64,000 nt of DNA from Leptothrix cholodnii SP-6 (lineage in GTDB: Bacteria > Pseudomonadota > Gammaproteobacteria > Burkholderiales > Burkholderiaceae_C): contig NC_010524.1 in the NCBI RefSeq assembly GCF_000019785.1, forward strand, positions 62,001 to 126,000, given 5' to 3'. The notes beneath the pieces are model-generated. The model was not told where the DNA came from. It searched no databases and saw nothing but the letters and a program-made list of their open reading frames with translations. How positions within the stretch are numbered: the first letter of the stretch is position 1; every line of letters begins with the position of its first letter. Shown here piece by piece: positions 38,889 to 47,969 of the stretch. A program made the position numbers and the translations under genes.

Positions 38889-39395
38889 ATGACTTCATCC
38901 ATCCCGCTTGACGAGATCGACCTGCGTCTGCTCGACGAGTTGCAGCGCGATGCCTCGCGCTCGAACCAGGCGCTGGCCGAGGCGGTGCAGGTGTCACCCG
39001 CCACCAGCCTGCGCCGGCTGCGTCGCCTCGGCGAGGCCGGCGTGATCGAGCGCACCGTGGCCGTGCTGTCGCCCGAGGCGCTGGGTCACGGCCTGACGGC
39101 GATCGTCGAGATCACGCTCGACGTGCAGGCCGCCGAGCGGCTGGCGGCGTTCGAGGCGCGGGTGGTGGCGGATGCGGGCGTGCAGCAGTGTTACCGCACC
39201 AGCGGCGGGCCGGACTTCGTGCTGATCGCCCAGGTGGCCGACATGGCGGCCTATCAGGCGCTCGTGCAGCGGCTGTTCAATGCCGACGCCAACGTGCGCA
39301 ACGTGCGCTGCTTCTTCAGCGTGCAGCGGGCCAAGTGCGGCCTGCAGATCGCGCTGCCGGCCGCCGACGTCACAGCGCCAGCCAGGCCAGCGTGA
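38889..39395 (+). CDS. Lrp/AsnC family transcriptional regulator
   Basis: 168 residues. N-terminal HTH (LDEIDLRLLDELQRDASRSN and LAEAVQVSPATSLRRLRRL) and a C-terminal RAM ligand-binding domain (GHGLTAIVEITLDVQ, TSGGPDFVLIAQVADM). Octamer-forming amino-acid-responsive regulator; ligand unknown. Divergent from glmS with an inverted repeat between. Its 3' end overlaps the convergent J-domain-like gene by 26 nt. Confidence 0.9.
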   Translation: MTSSIPLDEIDLRLLDELQRDASRSNQALAEAVQVSPATSLRRLRRLGEAGVIERTVAVLSPEALGHGLTAIVEITLDVQAAERLAAFEARVVADAGVQQCYRTSGGPDFVLIAQVADMAAYQALVQRLFNADANVRNVRCFFSVQRAKCGLQIALPAADVTAPARPA

Positions 39396-39852
39396 CGCTC
39401 GCCAGCAGCGCGGCGCCCACGCCGATCTGCCAGTGGCCGCGGTGGCTGTGCAGCCAGGCCTGCCAGCGCGGTGTCTCGGGCGGGCGGGTGATGCGGCTGC
39501 GGTGCTCGGCCAGCCAGCGGTCGTAGACCGCTCGCCGGGCCGGGTCGGACAGCACCCCATAGGCCAGCTCGCGCTGGCGTGCCCGGATCGCCGGCGACTC
39601 GGCCAGGCCGGGCTGTGGCCAGGCCATCGCCTTGAGCGTGGCCCGCACCTCGTCCACCTCGGCGCTGAGCGACGGCGGCGGGCGCAGGCGTTGCCAGGCG
39701 TCCTCGATCGCGGCGGCGTCGGCGTCCTCGGCCAGACCGAGCCGTGCGTAGTGCGTCGGGGTGAGCAGCTCGACGGAAAACTGCATCACCGGCGCCCGCC
39801 GCGCGCGCATCGGCCGGGTCGAGGGCGGGTTGGCGGACAAGGCGAAATCCAT
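39370..39852 (-). CDS. J-domain-like protein lacking HPD, with C-terminal membrane anchor
   Basis: 160 residues. THYARLGLAEDADAAAIEDA resembles helix I-II of a J domain and AYGVLSDPARRAVYDRWLAE its helix III-IV, but the HPD loop between them is replaced by RPPP sequence, so DnaK stimulation by the usual mechanism is not expected. A hydrophobic C-terminal helix (QIGVGAALLASVTLAWLAL) suggests tail-anchoring in the inner membrane. Start is uncertain: ATG 39852 (7 nt after glmU) or ATG 39786 (MQFSVELL), closer to the domain. Confidence 0.7.
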   Translation of the reverse strand: MDFALSANPPSTRPMRARRAPVMQFSVELLTPTHYARLGLAEDADAAAIEDAWQRLRPPPSLSAEVDEVRATLKAMAWPQPGLAESPAIRARQRELAYGVLSDPARRAVYDRWLAEHRSRITRPPETPRWQAWLHSHRGHWQIGVGAALLASVTLAWLAL

Positions 39853-39858
39853 GCGCGA

Positions 39859-41268
39859 TCAGGCCGGCTTGGCGGGCTTGTTCTTGCTCGGGCGCACCCA
39901 GCCGTCGAGCACCACCTGCTTGCCACGCGCCACGCCGAGCTGGCCGGGCGCCACGTCCTTGGTGATGGTCGAGCCGCCGCCCACCGTGGCACCGGCGCCG
40001 ATCGTCACCGGCGCCACCAGCACGCAGTTGCTGCCGATGTGCACGTCGGCCTCGATCACGGTGCGGTGCTTGTTGGCGCCGTCGTAGTTGGCGGTGATGC
40101 TGCCGGCGCCGTAGTTGACACGTTCACCCACCGTGGCGTCGCCCAGGTAGGCCAGGTGATTGGCCTTGGCGCCGTCGGCCAGCGTGGAGTTCTTGACCTC
40201 GACGAAGTTGCCGATGTGGACTGCACGGCCCAGCCTGGCGCCCGGGCGCAGGCGCGCGAACGGGCCGATCAGCGCGCCCTCGCCGACCTCGACGCCGGCG
40301 GCTTCGCCGTCGATGTGGGTGAAGGGGTGGATCACCGCGCCGGCGGCGATGCGGGCGTTGCGGATCACGCAGTTGGCGCCGATCTGCACCTCGTCGCCGA
40401 GCTCGACCTCGCCCTCGAAGACGCAGTTGACGTCGATCGCGACGTCGCGGCCGCAGCGCAGCACGCCGCGCAGGTCGAAGCGCGCCGGGTCCATCAGGCG
40501 CACGCCGGCTTCCATCAGCGATTCGGCCTGCACGCGCTGGAAGCGCCGCTCGAGTTCGGCCAGCTGCAGCGGGCTGTTGACGCCCAGCACCTCGGTCTCG
40601 TTGCCCGCCAGCGTGGCGACCACCGGCACGCCGTCGGCCTCGGCCATCGCGACGATGTCGGTCAGGTAGTACTCCTTCTGCGCGTTGTCGTTGCGCAGCG
40701 CGGCCAGCCAGCGCTTGAGGTGGCGGGTCGGCACGGCCATCATGCCGGTGTAGCCCTCGGTGATGGCGCGCTGCTCGGGCGTGGCGTCCTTGTGCTCGAC
40801 GATGGCGAGCACGCGCTCGCGGTCGGCGGCGTCACGCACGATGCGGCCGTAGCCGGTCGGGTCGGCCAGTTCGACGGTCAGCAGTGCCAGCTTCTCGCCC
40901 CCGCAGGCGGCGATCAGCGCGCGAGCGGTCTCGGGGCGCACCAGCGGCACGTCGCCGTTGAGGATCAGCGTGGTGCCCTCGTCACCCAATGCGGGCACCG
41001 CCTGCTGCACGGCGTGGCCGGTGCCGAGCTGCGGCTCCTGGCGCACGAAGGCCAGCGGCGCGGCCGGCAGCGCGGCGCGCATGGCGGCTTCGACCGACTC
41101 GGCGCCGTGGCCGGTGATGGTGATGAGGCGATCCGCCCCCAGCCCGGCGCCCATTTCCAGGACATGCTGCAATAAGGCTCGCCCCGCCAGCGGGTGCAGC
41201 ACCTTGGGTCGGGCCGATTTCATCCGTGTGCCCTTGCCGGCAGCCATGATCACGACATCAAGCCTCAT
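39859..41268 (-). CDS. glmU: Bifunctional GlmU: GlcNAc-1-P uridyltransferase / glucosamine-1-P acetyltransferase
   Basis: 469 residues. N-terminal pyrophosphorylase (VVIMAAGKGTRMKSARPKVL, residues 5-24, and LNGDVPL) and a C-terminal left-handed beta-helix of hexapeptide repeats (e.g. IGANCVIRNARI). The acetyltransferase part has the conserved NYDGANKHRT loop. Completes UDP-GlcNAc synthesis begun by GlmS. ATG 41268 gives the canonical MRLDVVIMAAGKG start. A -10-like GATAAT is at 41309-41314 on the same strand. Confidence 0.96.
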   Translation of the reverse strand: MRLDVVIMAAGKGTRMKSARPKVLHPLAGRALLQHVLEMGAGLGADRLITITGHGAESVEAAMRAALPAAPLAFVRQEPQLGTGHAVQQAVPALGDEGTTLILNGDVPLVRPETARALIAACGGEKLALLTVELADPTGYGRIVRDAADRERVLAIVEHKDATPEQRAITEGYTGMMAVPTRHLKRWLAALRNDNAQKEYYLTDIVAMAEADGVPVVATLAGNETEVLGVNSPLQLAELERRFQRVQAESLMEAGVRLMDPARFDLRGVLRCGRDVAIDVNCVFEGEVELGDEVQIGANCVIRNARIAAGAVIHPFTHIDGEAAGVEVGEGALIGPFARLRPGARLGRAVHIGNFVEVKNSTLADGAKANHLAYLGDATVGERVNYGAGSITANYDGANKHRTVIEADVHIGSNCVLVAPVTIGAGATVGGGSTITKDVAPGQLGVARGKQVVLDGWVRPSKNKPAKPA

Positions 41269-42235
41269 GCGTCCATCCTTGTTTAGCGAGCGAATTCGCG
41301 AATCTCGCATTATCGGGACCGGATCGGCGCCGGCGCCCAAGCGTTCGGCGCGGGTCGTGACGGCCGCCGCACTCCTGCTCGCCACCTTGCTGATCGGCGG
41401 CTGCAGCACGCTGCGCTGGGGCTACAGCCAGGGCGACACGCTGGCCTACTGGTGGCTCGATCGACACGCCGGCTTCACCGAGACCCAGGCGCCGCAGGTG
41501 CGCGCCGCGCTGGCGCAGTGGTTCGACTGGCACCGCCGCGAGCAGCTGGCCGACGACGTGGCGCTGCTCGAACAGATCGCCCTCGCAGCGCCCGACGACC
41601 TGAGCGCCGCCCAGGTCTGCGGCTGGTGGGGCACGCTCGAGAAAAGACGCGCGCGCTACATGGCGATGGCCGTGCCCGCGCTGGCCCGGATCGCGCCGAC
41701 CTTGTCGGCCGAGCAGTGGCGCAGCGTGCAACAGCGCTTCGACAGGACCAACGCCACCTGGCGCGACGAACAGCTCGGCGCCGACCCGCGCGAGCGCGAG
41801 CGCAAGGCCGTCGAACGGGTGGTCGAGCGGGCCGAAAAGCTCTACGGCCGGCTCGACGGCGCGCAGCGCGACTTCGTCACCGAGCGCATGCGCCGCTCGC
41901 CGTGGGACGCGCAGCGCTGGCTCGACGAGCGCCAGATCGACCAGCGCGACACGCTGCGAACCTTGAGCGGCATGAGCGCAAACGGCCAGACCGAGGCGCA
42001 GCGGCAGGAGATCGTGCACGCCTGGCTCGGCCGCGTCGTGCAGCCGAGCGACGCGGCGGCCGGCCGCTGGCGGGCCAGCCTGCGCGACGACCAGTGCGCG
42101 CTCAGCGCCGAGCTGCACAACCGCAGCAGCGCGGCGCAGCGCCGGCAGGCCGTCGAAACCCTGCGCGGCTGGGCGCAGGACCTGCGCAGCTTCCTGCCGC
42201 CGGTCAGCGCGAAGCAGGCGGCAAAGGCACCGTGA
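41267..42235 (+). CDS. DUF6279-like lipoprotein
   Basis: 322 residues. A lipobox LLIGGC gives an acylated cysteine at about residue 46 after a hydrophobic stretch, so it is likely an outer- or inner-membrane-anchored periplasmic lipoprotein. The body is helical and charged, with the family pattern YSQGDTLAYWWLDRHAGF after the cysteine. The ATG overlaps the glmU ATG on the other strand (shared CATG), which leaves an unusually long n-region; a later start (GTG 41357) would lack it. Function unknown. Confidence 0.75.
   Translation: MRPSLFSERIRESRIIGTGSAPAPKRSARVVTAAALLLATLLIGGCSTLRWGYSQGDTLAYWWLDRHAGFTETQAPQVRAALAQWFDWHRREQLADDVALLEQIALAAPDDLSAAQVCGWWGTLEKRRARYMAMAVPALARIAPTLSAEQWRSVQQRFDRTNATWRDEQLGADPRERERKAVERVVERAEKLYGRLDGAQRDFVTERMRRSPWDAQRWLDERQIDQRDTLRTLSGMSANGQTEAQRQEIVHAWLGRVVQPSDAAAGRWRASLRDDQCALSAELHNRSSAAQRRQAVETLRGWAQDLRSFLPPVSAKQAAKAP
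41309..41314 (-). promoter_or_regulatory. -10-like hexamer for glmU (GATAAT)
   Basis: On the minus strand GATAAT lies 41 nt before the glmU ATG, within the coding start of the oppositely oriented lipoprotein. No -35 was identified with confidence. Confidence 0.35.
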
Positions 42236-42854
42236 CGCGGCGTTCGCCGGCCGGCAAAGCGGGGAAGCCCGACAACGCGGCGTCGAACAGCGCCTCGCTC
42301 AGGTCGTCACCGCCGTAGCGGCTTTCGTGGCGCGCCTGCACCTCGACCAGCACCCGGTGGCTGGCGCGGTCGAGCAGCAGCAGGCCGAGCTCGCGGTAGT
42401 CGCGCACCCGGTCGCCGTACCAGCCCGACCCGGTGTGCATGCCCAACCCCATGCTGCTGCGCCCGCCGATCGGGAAACCCAGGCCGATGCCCCAGCCGAA
42501 CATCGGCGGCGGATCGACCAGCTTGCCCTGGCGGGCACCGAACTGCACCAGCACGTCGGCCTGGGCCGCATCGGCGGCGCGGCTGAAACCGACCCGCTCC
42601 AGCGCCGCACCGGCCGCCGCCTCCAGCTGGTCCTGCGCCGCACCGGCCTGCACCTGCGAGGGCAGCCGCTCGAACGCATAACGGCCCGGCGCGCGGCCCG
42701 ACGGCCAGGCGCCGTAGGTGGTCACGTCGACGCTGACCTGGTCGATCGACGCACAGCCCGCCAGCCACCACAGGGCCGAAGCGGCGGCGGCGGCCTTCAG
42801 GAAATGCCGGCGCCGGCTGGGCAGCGGGCGCGAGGGTCGGGGCGATCGGTTCAT
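42204..42854 (-). CDS. DUF4136-domain lipoprotein
   Basis: 216 residues. N-terminal signal with lipobox-like LAGC at about residue 34. The DUF4136 pattern (YGAWPSGRAPGRYAFERLPS then a glycine-rich GWGIGLGFPIGG and DYRELGLLLLDRASHRVLVE) is evident. Predicted periplasmic lipoprotein of unknown role. Tat-like RRR-HF before the hydrophobic core may be coincidental. Overlaps the convergent DUF6279-like gene by 32 nt. Confidence 0.78.
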   Translation of the reverse strand: MNRSPRPSRPLPSRRRHFLKAAAAASALWWLAGCASIDQVSVDVTTYGAWPSGRAPGRYAFERLPSQVQAGAAQDQLEAAAGAALERVGFSRAADAAQADVLVQFGARQGKLVDPPPMFGWGIGLGFPIGGRSSMGLGMHTGSGWYGDRVRDYRELGLLLLDRASHRVLVEVQARHESRYGGDDLSEALFDAALSGFPALPAGERRVTVPLPPASR

Positions 42855-42904
42855 GGCCACTCCTGTTGACGAGCACCGAGCGGCCGGCGGCCACCCGATT
42901 GCGC

Positions 42905-43885
42905 TCACACCCGGCGGATCAGCGCCACCGGCACGCTCACCTCGTCGCCCGCCGCGTCGGCGCTGCCCGACGGGGCGCACAGCTCGCTGTCGTCCTCGTC
43001 GAAGGCGCGGTCGCCGGCCGGATCCGCCACGCCGGTGGGCACGAGGGTCTCGAAGGGGAACAGCGCGCGGTCCATCAGGTGCGAGGGCACCACCTGTGAA
43101 AACGCGCGATGCATGTTGTCGATCCGACCGGGAAAACGCTGATCCCAGTCGCGCAGCATGTGCTTGATCTGCACCCGCTGCAGGTTGTCCTGCGTGCCGC
43201 ACAGCGTGCACGGGATGATCGGGAACGCGCGATGTTCGGCCCAGCGCTCGAGGTCGGTCTCGGCCACGTAGGCGAGCGGGCGGATCACGGTGTGGCGGCC
43301 GTCGTCGCTGACCAGCTTGGGCGGCATGCCCTTCAACTTGCTGCCGAAGAACATGTTGAGGAACACCGTGCCGAGGAAGTCGTCGCGGTGATGGCCCAGC
43401 GCGATCTTGGTCGCACCCAGCTCGTCGGCCACCCGGTACAGGATGCCGCGGCGCAGACGCGAGCACAGGCTGCACATCGTCTTGCCCTCGGGGATCACGC
43501 GCTTGACGATGCTGTAGGTGTCCTGGTTCTCGATGTGGAACTCGACGCCGCGCGCCTTCAGGTAGGCCGGCAGGATGTGCTCCGGGAAACCGGGCTGCTT
43601 CTGGTCGAGGTTGACCGCCACGATGCTGAACGTGATCGGCGCGCGCTGCTGCAGGCCCAGCAGGATGTCGAGCATGCCGTAGCTGTCCTTGCCGCCCGAC
43701 AGGCAGACCATCACGCGGTCGCCCTCCTGGATCATGTTGAAGTCGGTGATCGCCTGGCCGACCTGGCGGTGCAGCCGCTTGCTGAGCTTGTTGAGCTCGA
43801 AGGCGGCCTTCTTGTCGGCGGCGCTGGCGGCGGCGGATTCGGCGTCCGCGGCCGGTGCGTTCAGGGTGGCGGTGGGGGTGTTCAT
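42905..43885 (-). CDS. ttcA: TtcA, tRNA 2-thiocytidine synthetase
   Basis: 326 residues. Adds sulfur to C32 of tRNA. PP-loop SGGKDS at 63-68 for ATP; Cys138 and Cys141 (CSLCS) and Cys226 in IPCTLCG would bind the 4Fe-4S cluster, as in TtcA. The C-terminal tail is acidic and Ala-rich. The ATG overlaps the folB stop (ATGA), so the two are coupled. Confidence 0.92.
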   Translation of the reverse strand: MNTPTATLNAPAADAESAAASAADKKAAFELNKLSKRLHRQVGQAITDFNMIQEGDRVMVCLSGGKDSYGMLDILLGLQQRAPITFSIVAVNLDQKQPGFPEHILPAYLKARGVEFHIENQDTYSIVKRVIPEGKTMCSLCSRLRRGILYRVADELGATKIALGHHRDDFLGTVFLNMFFGSKLKGMPPKLVSDDGRHTVIRPLAYVAETDLERWAEHRAFPIIPCTLCGTQDNLQRVQIKHMLRDWDQRFPGRIDNMHRAFSQVVPSHLMDRALFPFETLVPTGVADPAGDRAFDEDDSELCAPSGSADAAGDEVSVPVALIRRV

Positions 43886-44280
43886 GTCGGCGACTTCATG
43901 CGAAAGACTTCGACGCCGACGCTGCGGCAGTCGGGATACACATCGGGCTTCTGGGTCGACACCCGCACCGCCCGCACCTTGGGGTGGCCCAGCATGATCT
44001 CGGCCACGTCGTCGCAGAGGGTTTCCTGCAGGTGCACGTGGCCCTTCGAGATGCGCTCGGCAATGCTGCGGCGGATGAAATCGTAGTCGACCACTTCGTC
44101 GAGTTCGTCCTGCGTCGGCGTGCTCAGCGCCAGCGGCACGTAGATGTCGACGTTGATCAGCACGCGCTGCTCGCCGCGTTTCTCGAAATCGTGCACGCCG
44201 ATGTTGATCCAGACCTCGTAGTCGAGCAGGAAGAGGCGCCGGCAATCCATCAGCGAGGGGTGGGCGAGTTGGCTGATCAT
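43882..44280 (-). CDS. folB: FolB, dihydroneopterin aldolase
   Basis: 132 residues. Cleaves dihydroneopterin to 6-hydroxymethyl-dihydropterin for folate synthesis. Marks: [33 protein letters not shown] and a C-terminal VGVEVFR. Sits between the SDR (pteridine reductase-like) and ttcA on one strand, a recurring folate cluster in Burkholderiales. Confidence 0.88.
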   Translation of the reverse strand: MISQLAHPSLMDCRRLFLLDYEVWINIGVHDFEKRGEQRVLINVDIYVPLALSTPTQDELDEVVDYDFIRRSIAERISKGHVHLQETLCDDVAEIMLGHPKVRAVRVSTQKPDVYPDCRSVGVEVFRMKSPT

Positions 44281-44330
44281 GAAGACACTTTCTGAAGATC
44301 TTGAATTCGGGACGGCAATCGCGGCGGCGT

Positions 44331-45143
44331 TCAGGCCGGCGGCTGCACCAGGTACAGCACGTCGCGCGGCTGGCCGAGCAGGTGCTGGCCGCCGTCGACC
44401 AGCAGCGTGCTGCCGGTGATGGCGGGCGACTCGAGCGCGAAACGCACCGCGCGGGCGATGTCCTCGGGCGTCGACGAACGCTGCAGCGGCGTGAGCTTGT
44501 GGGCGGCCTCGAACTCGGCCTCGCTCATCGGCCCCGACACCATCGTCACCCCCGGCGACACGCCCACCACCCGCAACCGCGGCGCCAGCGCCAGCGCCAG
44601 CATCTGGGTGGCGGCCTGCAGCGCGGCCTTCGACAGCGTGTACGAGAAGTAGTCGGGGTTGAGGTTGACGAGTTTCTGGTCGAGCAGGTTGACGACGCAG
44701 CCGCGCCCGTTGCGCTCGCCCAGGTGGGCGTGCAGCGCCTGCGCCAGCAGCACCGGCGCGGCGGTGTTGGCGCGCCAGTGGCGCTCCATCGCGGCGTGGC
44801 CGAAGCTGGCGGGCTCGTCGTATTCGAAGGTCGAGGCGTTGTTCACCACCGCATCGAGCCGGCCCAGCCGCGCCACCACCGCCGGCACCAGCGCGCGGCA
44901 GGCGGCCTCGTCCGACAGATCGGCCTGGAACAGCGCCACCTCGGCGCCGAGCGCGCGCAGGTCGGCGGCGGTGGCTTCGGCGTCGGCGACCGAACCGCGG
45001 TAATGCAGCGCGATGTCGTGGCGGGCGTCGGCCAGTTCGAGCGCGATCGCGCGGCCGAGCCGGCGCGCGCCGCCGGTGACCAGGGTCAGCGGGCGGCGCA
45101 CGACGGGCCGGTCAGTTGCGGCGGCAGACGGGGAAACAGGCAT
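44331..45143 (-). CDS. Short-chain dehydrogenase, pteridine-reductase-like (FolM-type)
   Basis: 270 residues. Rossmann [23 protein letters not shown] motif [11 protein letters not shown] and active-site YTLSKAALQ (Tyr-x3-Lys). The TGGARRLG sequence (R in place of usual G-I) is the hallmark of pteridine reductase/FolM SDRs that bind NADPH. Genome position 50 nt before folB supports a dihydropteridine-reducing role. ATG 45143 starts a 15-residue lead before the fold; a longer in-frame start would run into the GTG gene promoter. Confidence 0.85.
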   Translation of the reverse strand: MPVSPSAAATDRPVVRRPLTLVTGGARRLGRAIALELADARHDIALHYRGSVADAEATAADLRALGAEVALFQADLSDEAACRALVPAVVARLGRLDAVVNNASTFEYDEPASFGHAAMERHWRANTAAPVLLAQALHAHLGERNGRGCVVNLLDQKLVNLNPDYFSYTLSKAALQAATQMLALALAPRLRVVGVSPGVTMVSGPMSEAEFEAAHKLTPLQRSSTPEDIARAVRFALESPAITGSTLLVDGGQHLLGQPRDVLYLVQPPA

Positions 45144-45248
45144 GGCGCAGGGTGTCGGGCGTCGGACGCAAGGATGGGGGGGCAGCGGCTCGTGCAGCTC
45201 GGTGGGGGCTGCGGGGCCGATCGGCCGCCGTTCGTGGCCGGCGCTTCC

Positions 45249-45260
45249 TACAATCGGCGC
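45249..45260 (+). promoter_or_regulatory. Predicted leaderless promoter (-10 TACAAT) of the MidA-like gene
   Basis: TACAAT at 45249-45254, six bases CGGCGC, then GTG at 45261. Spacing is identical to the GntR gene (21468). No ribosome-binding site precedes the GTG. Confidence 0.45.
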
Positions 45261-46475
45261 GTGAATCGTCCACAGCCTCCAGCCACGACCGACAGTGTAG
45301 CCAGCGCCCCCGATGCGCAGGCGCAGTCGGACATCCCCCACCGTTCGCCCCATGAGGCCAGCCCGGACAGCCACGCGCTGCTCGTGCGCATCGCCGCGGC
45401 GATCGAGGACGCGGGCGGCTGGATCAGCTTCGAGCGCTACATGGCGCTGGCGCTCTACACGCCCGGGCTCGGTTATTACAGCCGCGGCGACCGCCAGTTC
45501 GGCCTGATGCCGGCCAGCGGCAGCGACTTCGTCACCGCACCCGAGCTGTCACCGCTGTTCGGCCGCGCGCTGGCGCGCCAGGTGGCGCAGGCGCTGCAGG
45601 CCACCGGCACGCAGGAAGTCTGGGAGTTCGGCGCCGGCTCGGGCGCACTGGCCGCGCAGCTGCTGGGCGAGCTGGGCGATCGCATCACGCGCTACACCAT
45701 CGTCGACCTGTCGGGCACGCTGCGCGCACGCCAGCGCGAGCGCATCGAGGCGGCCCATCCGGCGCTGGCGCACAAGGTGCGCTGGCTCGCAGAACTGCCC
45801 GAGCGCTTCGAGGGCGTGGTGGTGGCCAACGAGCTGCTCGACGCCATGCCGGTCACGCTGCTGCACTGGGACGGCCACCATTGGCACGACCGCGGCGTGG
45901 CGCTCGAACCCGGCTCGGCGGCCGCCGGTGCGCCGCGGCTGCGTTTTGCCGATCACCCGACCCATCTGGCGCCGCCGGTCGACCAGCACTGGCCGGTGGG
46001 CGCGGTGGTCGAGCTGCCGCGCATCGCGGTGGCCTACATCCTGACGCTGGCCGAGCGGCTGGCGCGCGGCGCGGCGTTCTTCATCGACTACGGTTTTCCC
46101 GAGCACGAGTTCTATCACCCGCAACGCAGCGCCGGCACGCTGATGTGCCATCGCGCGCACCGCGCCGACCCCGACCCGCTGTCCGACCCGGGCGACAAGG
46201 ACATCACCGCGCACGTCGACTTCACCGCCATCGCGGTGGCGGCGCAGGATGCCGGCATGGGCGTGCTGGGCTACACCAGCCAGGCGCGTTTCCTGATGAA
46301 CTGCGGCCTGATCGGCGACCTCGAACACGCCGACCTGCGCGAGCGGGCGATGGCGCAGAAGCTCATCACCGAACACGAGATGGGCGAGCTGTTCAAGGTG
46401 CTGGGCGTGGCCAGTGCCGGCGCCGAGTTCGACGCCATCGGCTTCACGGCCGGCGACCGCAGCCACACGCTCTGA
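45261..46475 (+). CDS. MidA/NDUFAF7-like SAM-dependent protein-arginine methyltransferase family protein
   Basis: 404 residues, COG1565. Homologue of NDUFAF7, the complex I arginine methyltransferase. Marks: ALYTPGLGYYSRG, SDFVTAPELSPLFGRALARQ, the SAM motif VWEFGAGSGALA and VVANELLDAMPV. GTG 45261 follows a predicted -10 directly; about 40 residues of low complexity precede the fold, so internal starts are possible. A bacterial substrate has not been defined. Confidence 0.87.
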   Translation: MNRPQPPATTDSVASAPDAQAQSDIPHRSPHEASPDSHALLVRIAAAIEDAGGWISFERYMALALYTPGLGYYSRGDRQFGLMPASGSDFVTAPELSPLFGRALARQVAQALQATGTQEVWEFGAGSGALAAQLLGELGDRITRYTIVDLSGTLRARQRERIEAAHPALAHKVRWLAELPERFEGVVVANELLDAMPVTLLHWDGHHWHDRGVALEPGSAAAGAPRLRFADHPTHLAPPVDQHWPVGAVVELPRIAVAYILTLAERLARGAAFFIDYGFPEHEFYHPQRSAGTLMCHRAHRADPDPLSDPGDKDITAHVDFTAIAVAAQDAGMGVLGYTSQARFLMNCGLIGDLEHADLRERAMAQKLITEHEMGELFKVLGVASAGAEFDAIGFTAGDRSHTL

Positions 46476-46524
46476 GCGTGCCGGCCCGCCGCGTCGATCC
46501 GATCAGTTCCTCGCGAGCCCCACG

Positions 46525-46716
46525 ATGCGCTGGCTGCTGACCCTGGTGTTCGCCTTCATCGTGCTCAACGGCCTGCGCGGCTGGCTGAGCCGGATCGGCC
46601 TGGGCCGCGTGCCCGGCGACATCGCCTTCAAGGTGCGCGGGCGCGAGTGGTATTTCCCGTTCGGCTCAACCGTTCTGCTGAGCCTGATCGGCTGGGCGCT
46701 GGCACGCTGGATCTGA
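46525..46716 (+). CDS. DUF2905 small membrane protein
   Basis: 63 residues. Two predicted hydrophobic helices (residues 3-17 and 44-60) with RVPGDIAFK and REWYFPFGSTVLLSL between, the whole DUF2905 pattern. Likely inner-membrane, function unknown. Starts 49 nt after the MidA-like gene. Its 3' end is antisense to the last 51 nt of cca. Confidence 0.85.
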   Translation: MRWLLTLVFAFIVLNGLRGWLSRIGLGRVPGDIAFKVRGREWYFPFGSTVLLSLIGWALARWI

Positions 46717-47925
46717 GGCCACGGCCTCGATGCGGGCCTCGTGCAACGCCCGGCCGAGCGCCGGGCCATTGAGGCCACGCGCGCGCGCCGACGCCATCAC
46801 CGCAGCGGCGTCGATGCCACGCGCCGCCGCCAGTGCCTGGCGCAGCCGCGGCGCCTGCGGGTAGTGCGCCTGCTCGAAACCGAGCCGGCCACGGGCATCG
46901 CACTCGCAGGCCTGCAGCGCCAGTTCGAAACGTTCCGGGCGCCGCCAGGCGTCGCAGCGGTCGAACAGGCGCACCAGCGCGGCGGCGTCGAAGTTGCCGC
47001 TGCCGTGCACGTTGCTGTGTTCGCGCGCCACCAGATCGGCCAGTTCGTGACAGGCCGCCGGCACCTTGAGACGCGCAGACATGGGCGCCAGCAGCGCCGC
47101 GCTGCGGCCCTCGTGGCCGATGTGGCGCGGCAGGATGTGGGCCGGCGTGGTGCCCTTGCCAAGATCGTGGCCGAGGCAGGCGTAACGCACCGGCAGCGAC
47201 ACGCCCCTCTGCGCGGCGGTGTCGAGCACCATCATCAGGTGCACGCCGGTGTCGACCTCGGGGTGGTAGTCGGCGCGCTGCGGCACGCCGAACAGGCGCT
47301 CGACCTCGGGCAGCAGGCGCGCCAACGCGCCGCAGTCGCGCAGCACCTCGAACATGCGCGAGGGCCGTGCCTCCATCAGCCCGCGCGAGAGTTCCTGCCA
47401 CACGCGCTCGGGCACCAGCGCGTCGACCTCGCCGGCCTCGACCATGCGCCGGCACAGCGCCAGCGTCTCGGGCGCGACGCTGAAATCGCCCAGCCGCGCT
47501 GCAAACCGCGCCAGCCGCAGGATGCGCACCGGGTCTTCGGCAAAGGCGGCGCCGACGTGGCGCAGGCACTTGTGTGCCAGGTCGCGCCGGCCGCCCCAGG
47601 GGTCGATCAGCGTGCCGGCCTCGTCGAGCGCCATCGCGTTGATGGTCAGGTCGCGTCGCGCCAGGTCGTCGTCGAGCGACACGTCGGCGCCGGTGTGGAA
47701 GACGAAGCCGTGATAACCCGGCGCGGTCTTGCGCTCGGTGCGCGCCAGCGCGTATTCCTCGTGCGTGCGCGGGTGCAGGAAGACCGGGAAATCGCGCCCG
47801 ACCGGCAGATAACCGGCGGCCACCATCTGCTCGGGCGTGGCGCCCACCACCACCCAGTCGCGGTCGCCGACCGGGCGGCCGAGCAGCTGGTCGCGCACCG
47901 CGCCACCGACGAGCAGGCATCGCAT
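46666..47925 (-). CDS. cca: Multifunctional CCA-adding tRNA nucleotidyltransferase
   Basis: 419 residues. Adds and repairs CCA at tRNA 3' ends. Nucleotidyltransferase head LLVGGAVRDQLLGRPVGDRDW, neck REDPVRILRLARFAAR-like block at about 145-160, and a C-terminal HD domain (CLGHDLGKGTTP) as in bacterial bifunctional Cca. ATG 47925 begins the canonical MRCLLVGGAVRD. Overlaps the convergent DUF2905 gene by 51 nt. Confidence 0.95.
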   Translation of the reverse strand: MRCLLVGGAVRDQLLGRPVGDRDWVVVGATPEQMVAAGYLPVGRDFPVFLHPRTHEEYALARTERKTAPGYHGFVFHTGADVSLDDDLARRDLTINAMALDEAGTLIDPWGGRRDLAHKCLRHVGAAFAEDPVRILRLARFAARLGDFSVAPETLALCRRMVEAGEVDALVPERVWQELSRGLMEARPSRMFEVLRDCGALARLLPEVERLFGVPQRADYHPEVDTGVHLMMVLDTAAQRGVSLPVRYACLGHDLGKGTTPAHILPRHIGHEGRSAALLAPMSARLKVPAACHELADLVAREHSNVHGSGNFDAAALVRLFDRCDAWRRPERFELALQACECDARGRLGFEQAHYPQAPRLRQALAAARGIDAAAVMASARARGLNGPALGRALHEARIEAVASDPACQRPADQAQQNG

Positions 47926-47969
47926 CTCGAACCTCGTGACGGCTGCTGACGGGGAACGCACGCGCCGGC

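Noticed and set aside
44301-45260. Upstream half of the long forward frame ending at 46475
   Set aside because: Antisense to the SDR gene; the conserved MidA domain begins only after the GTG at 45261.
46666-46716. Treating either DUF2905 or cca as mis-called because they overlap
   Set aside because: Both proteins have full family patterns and normal lengths.
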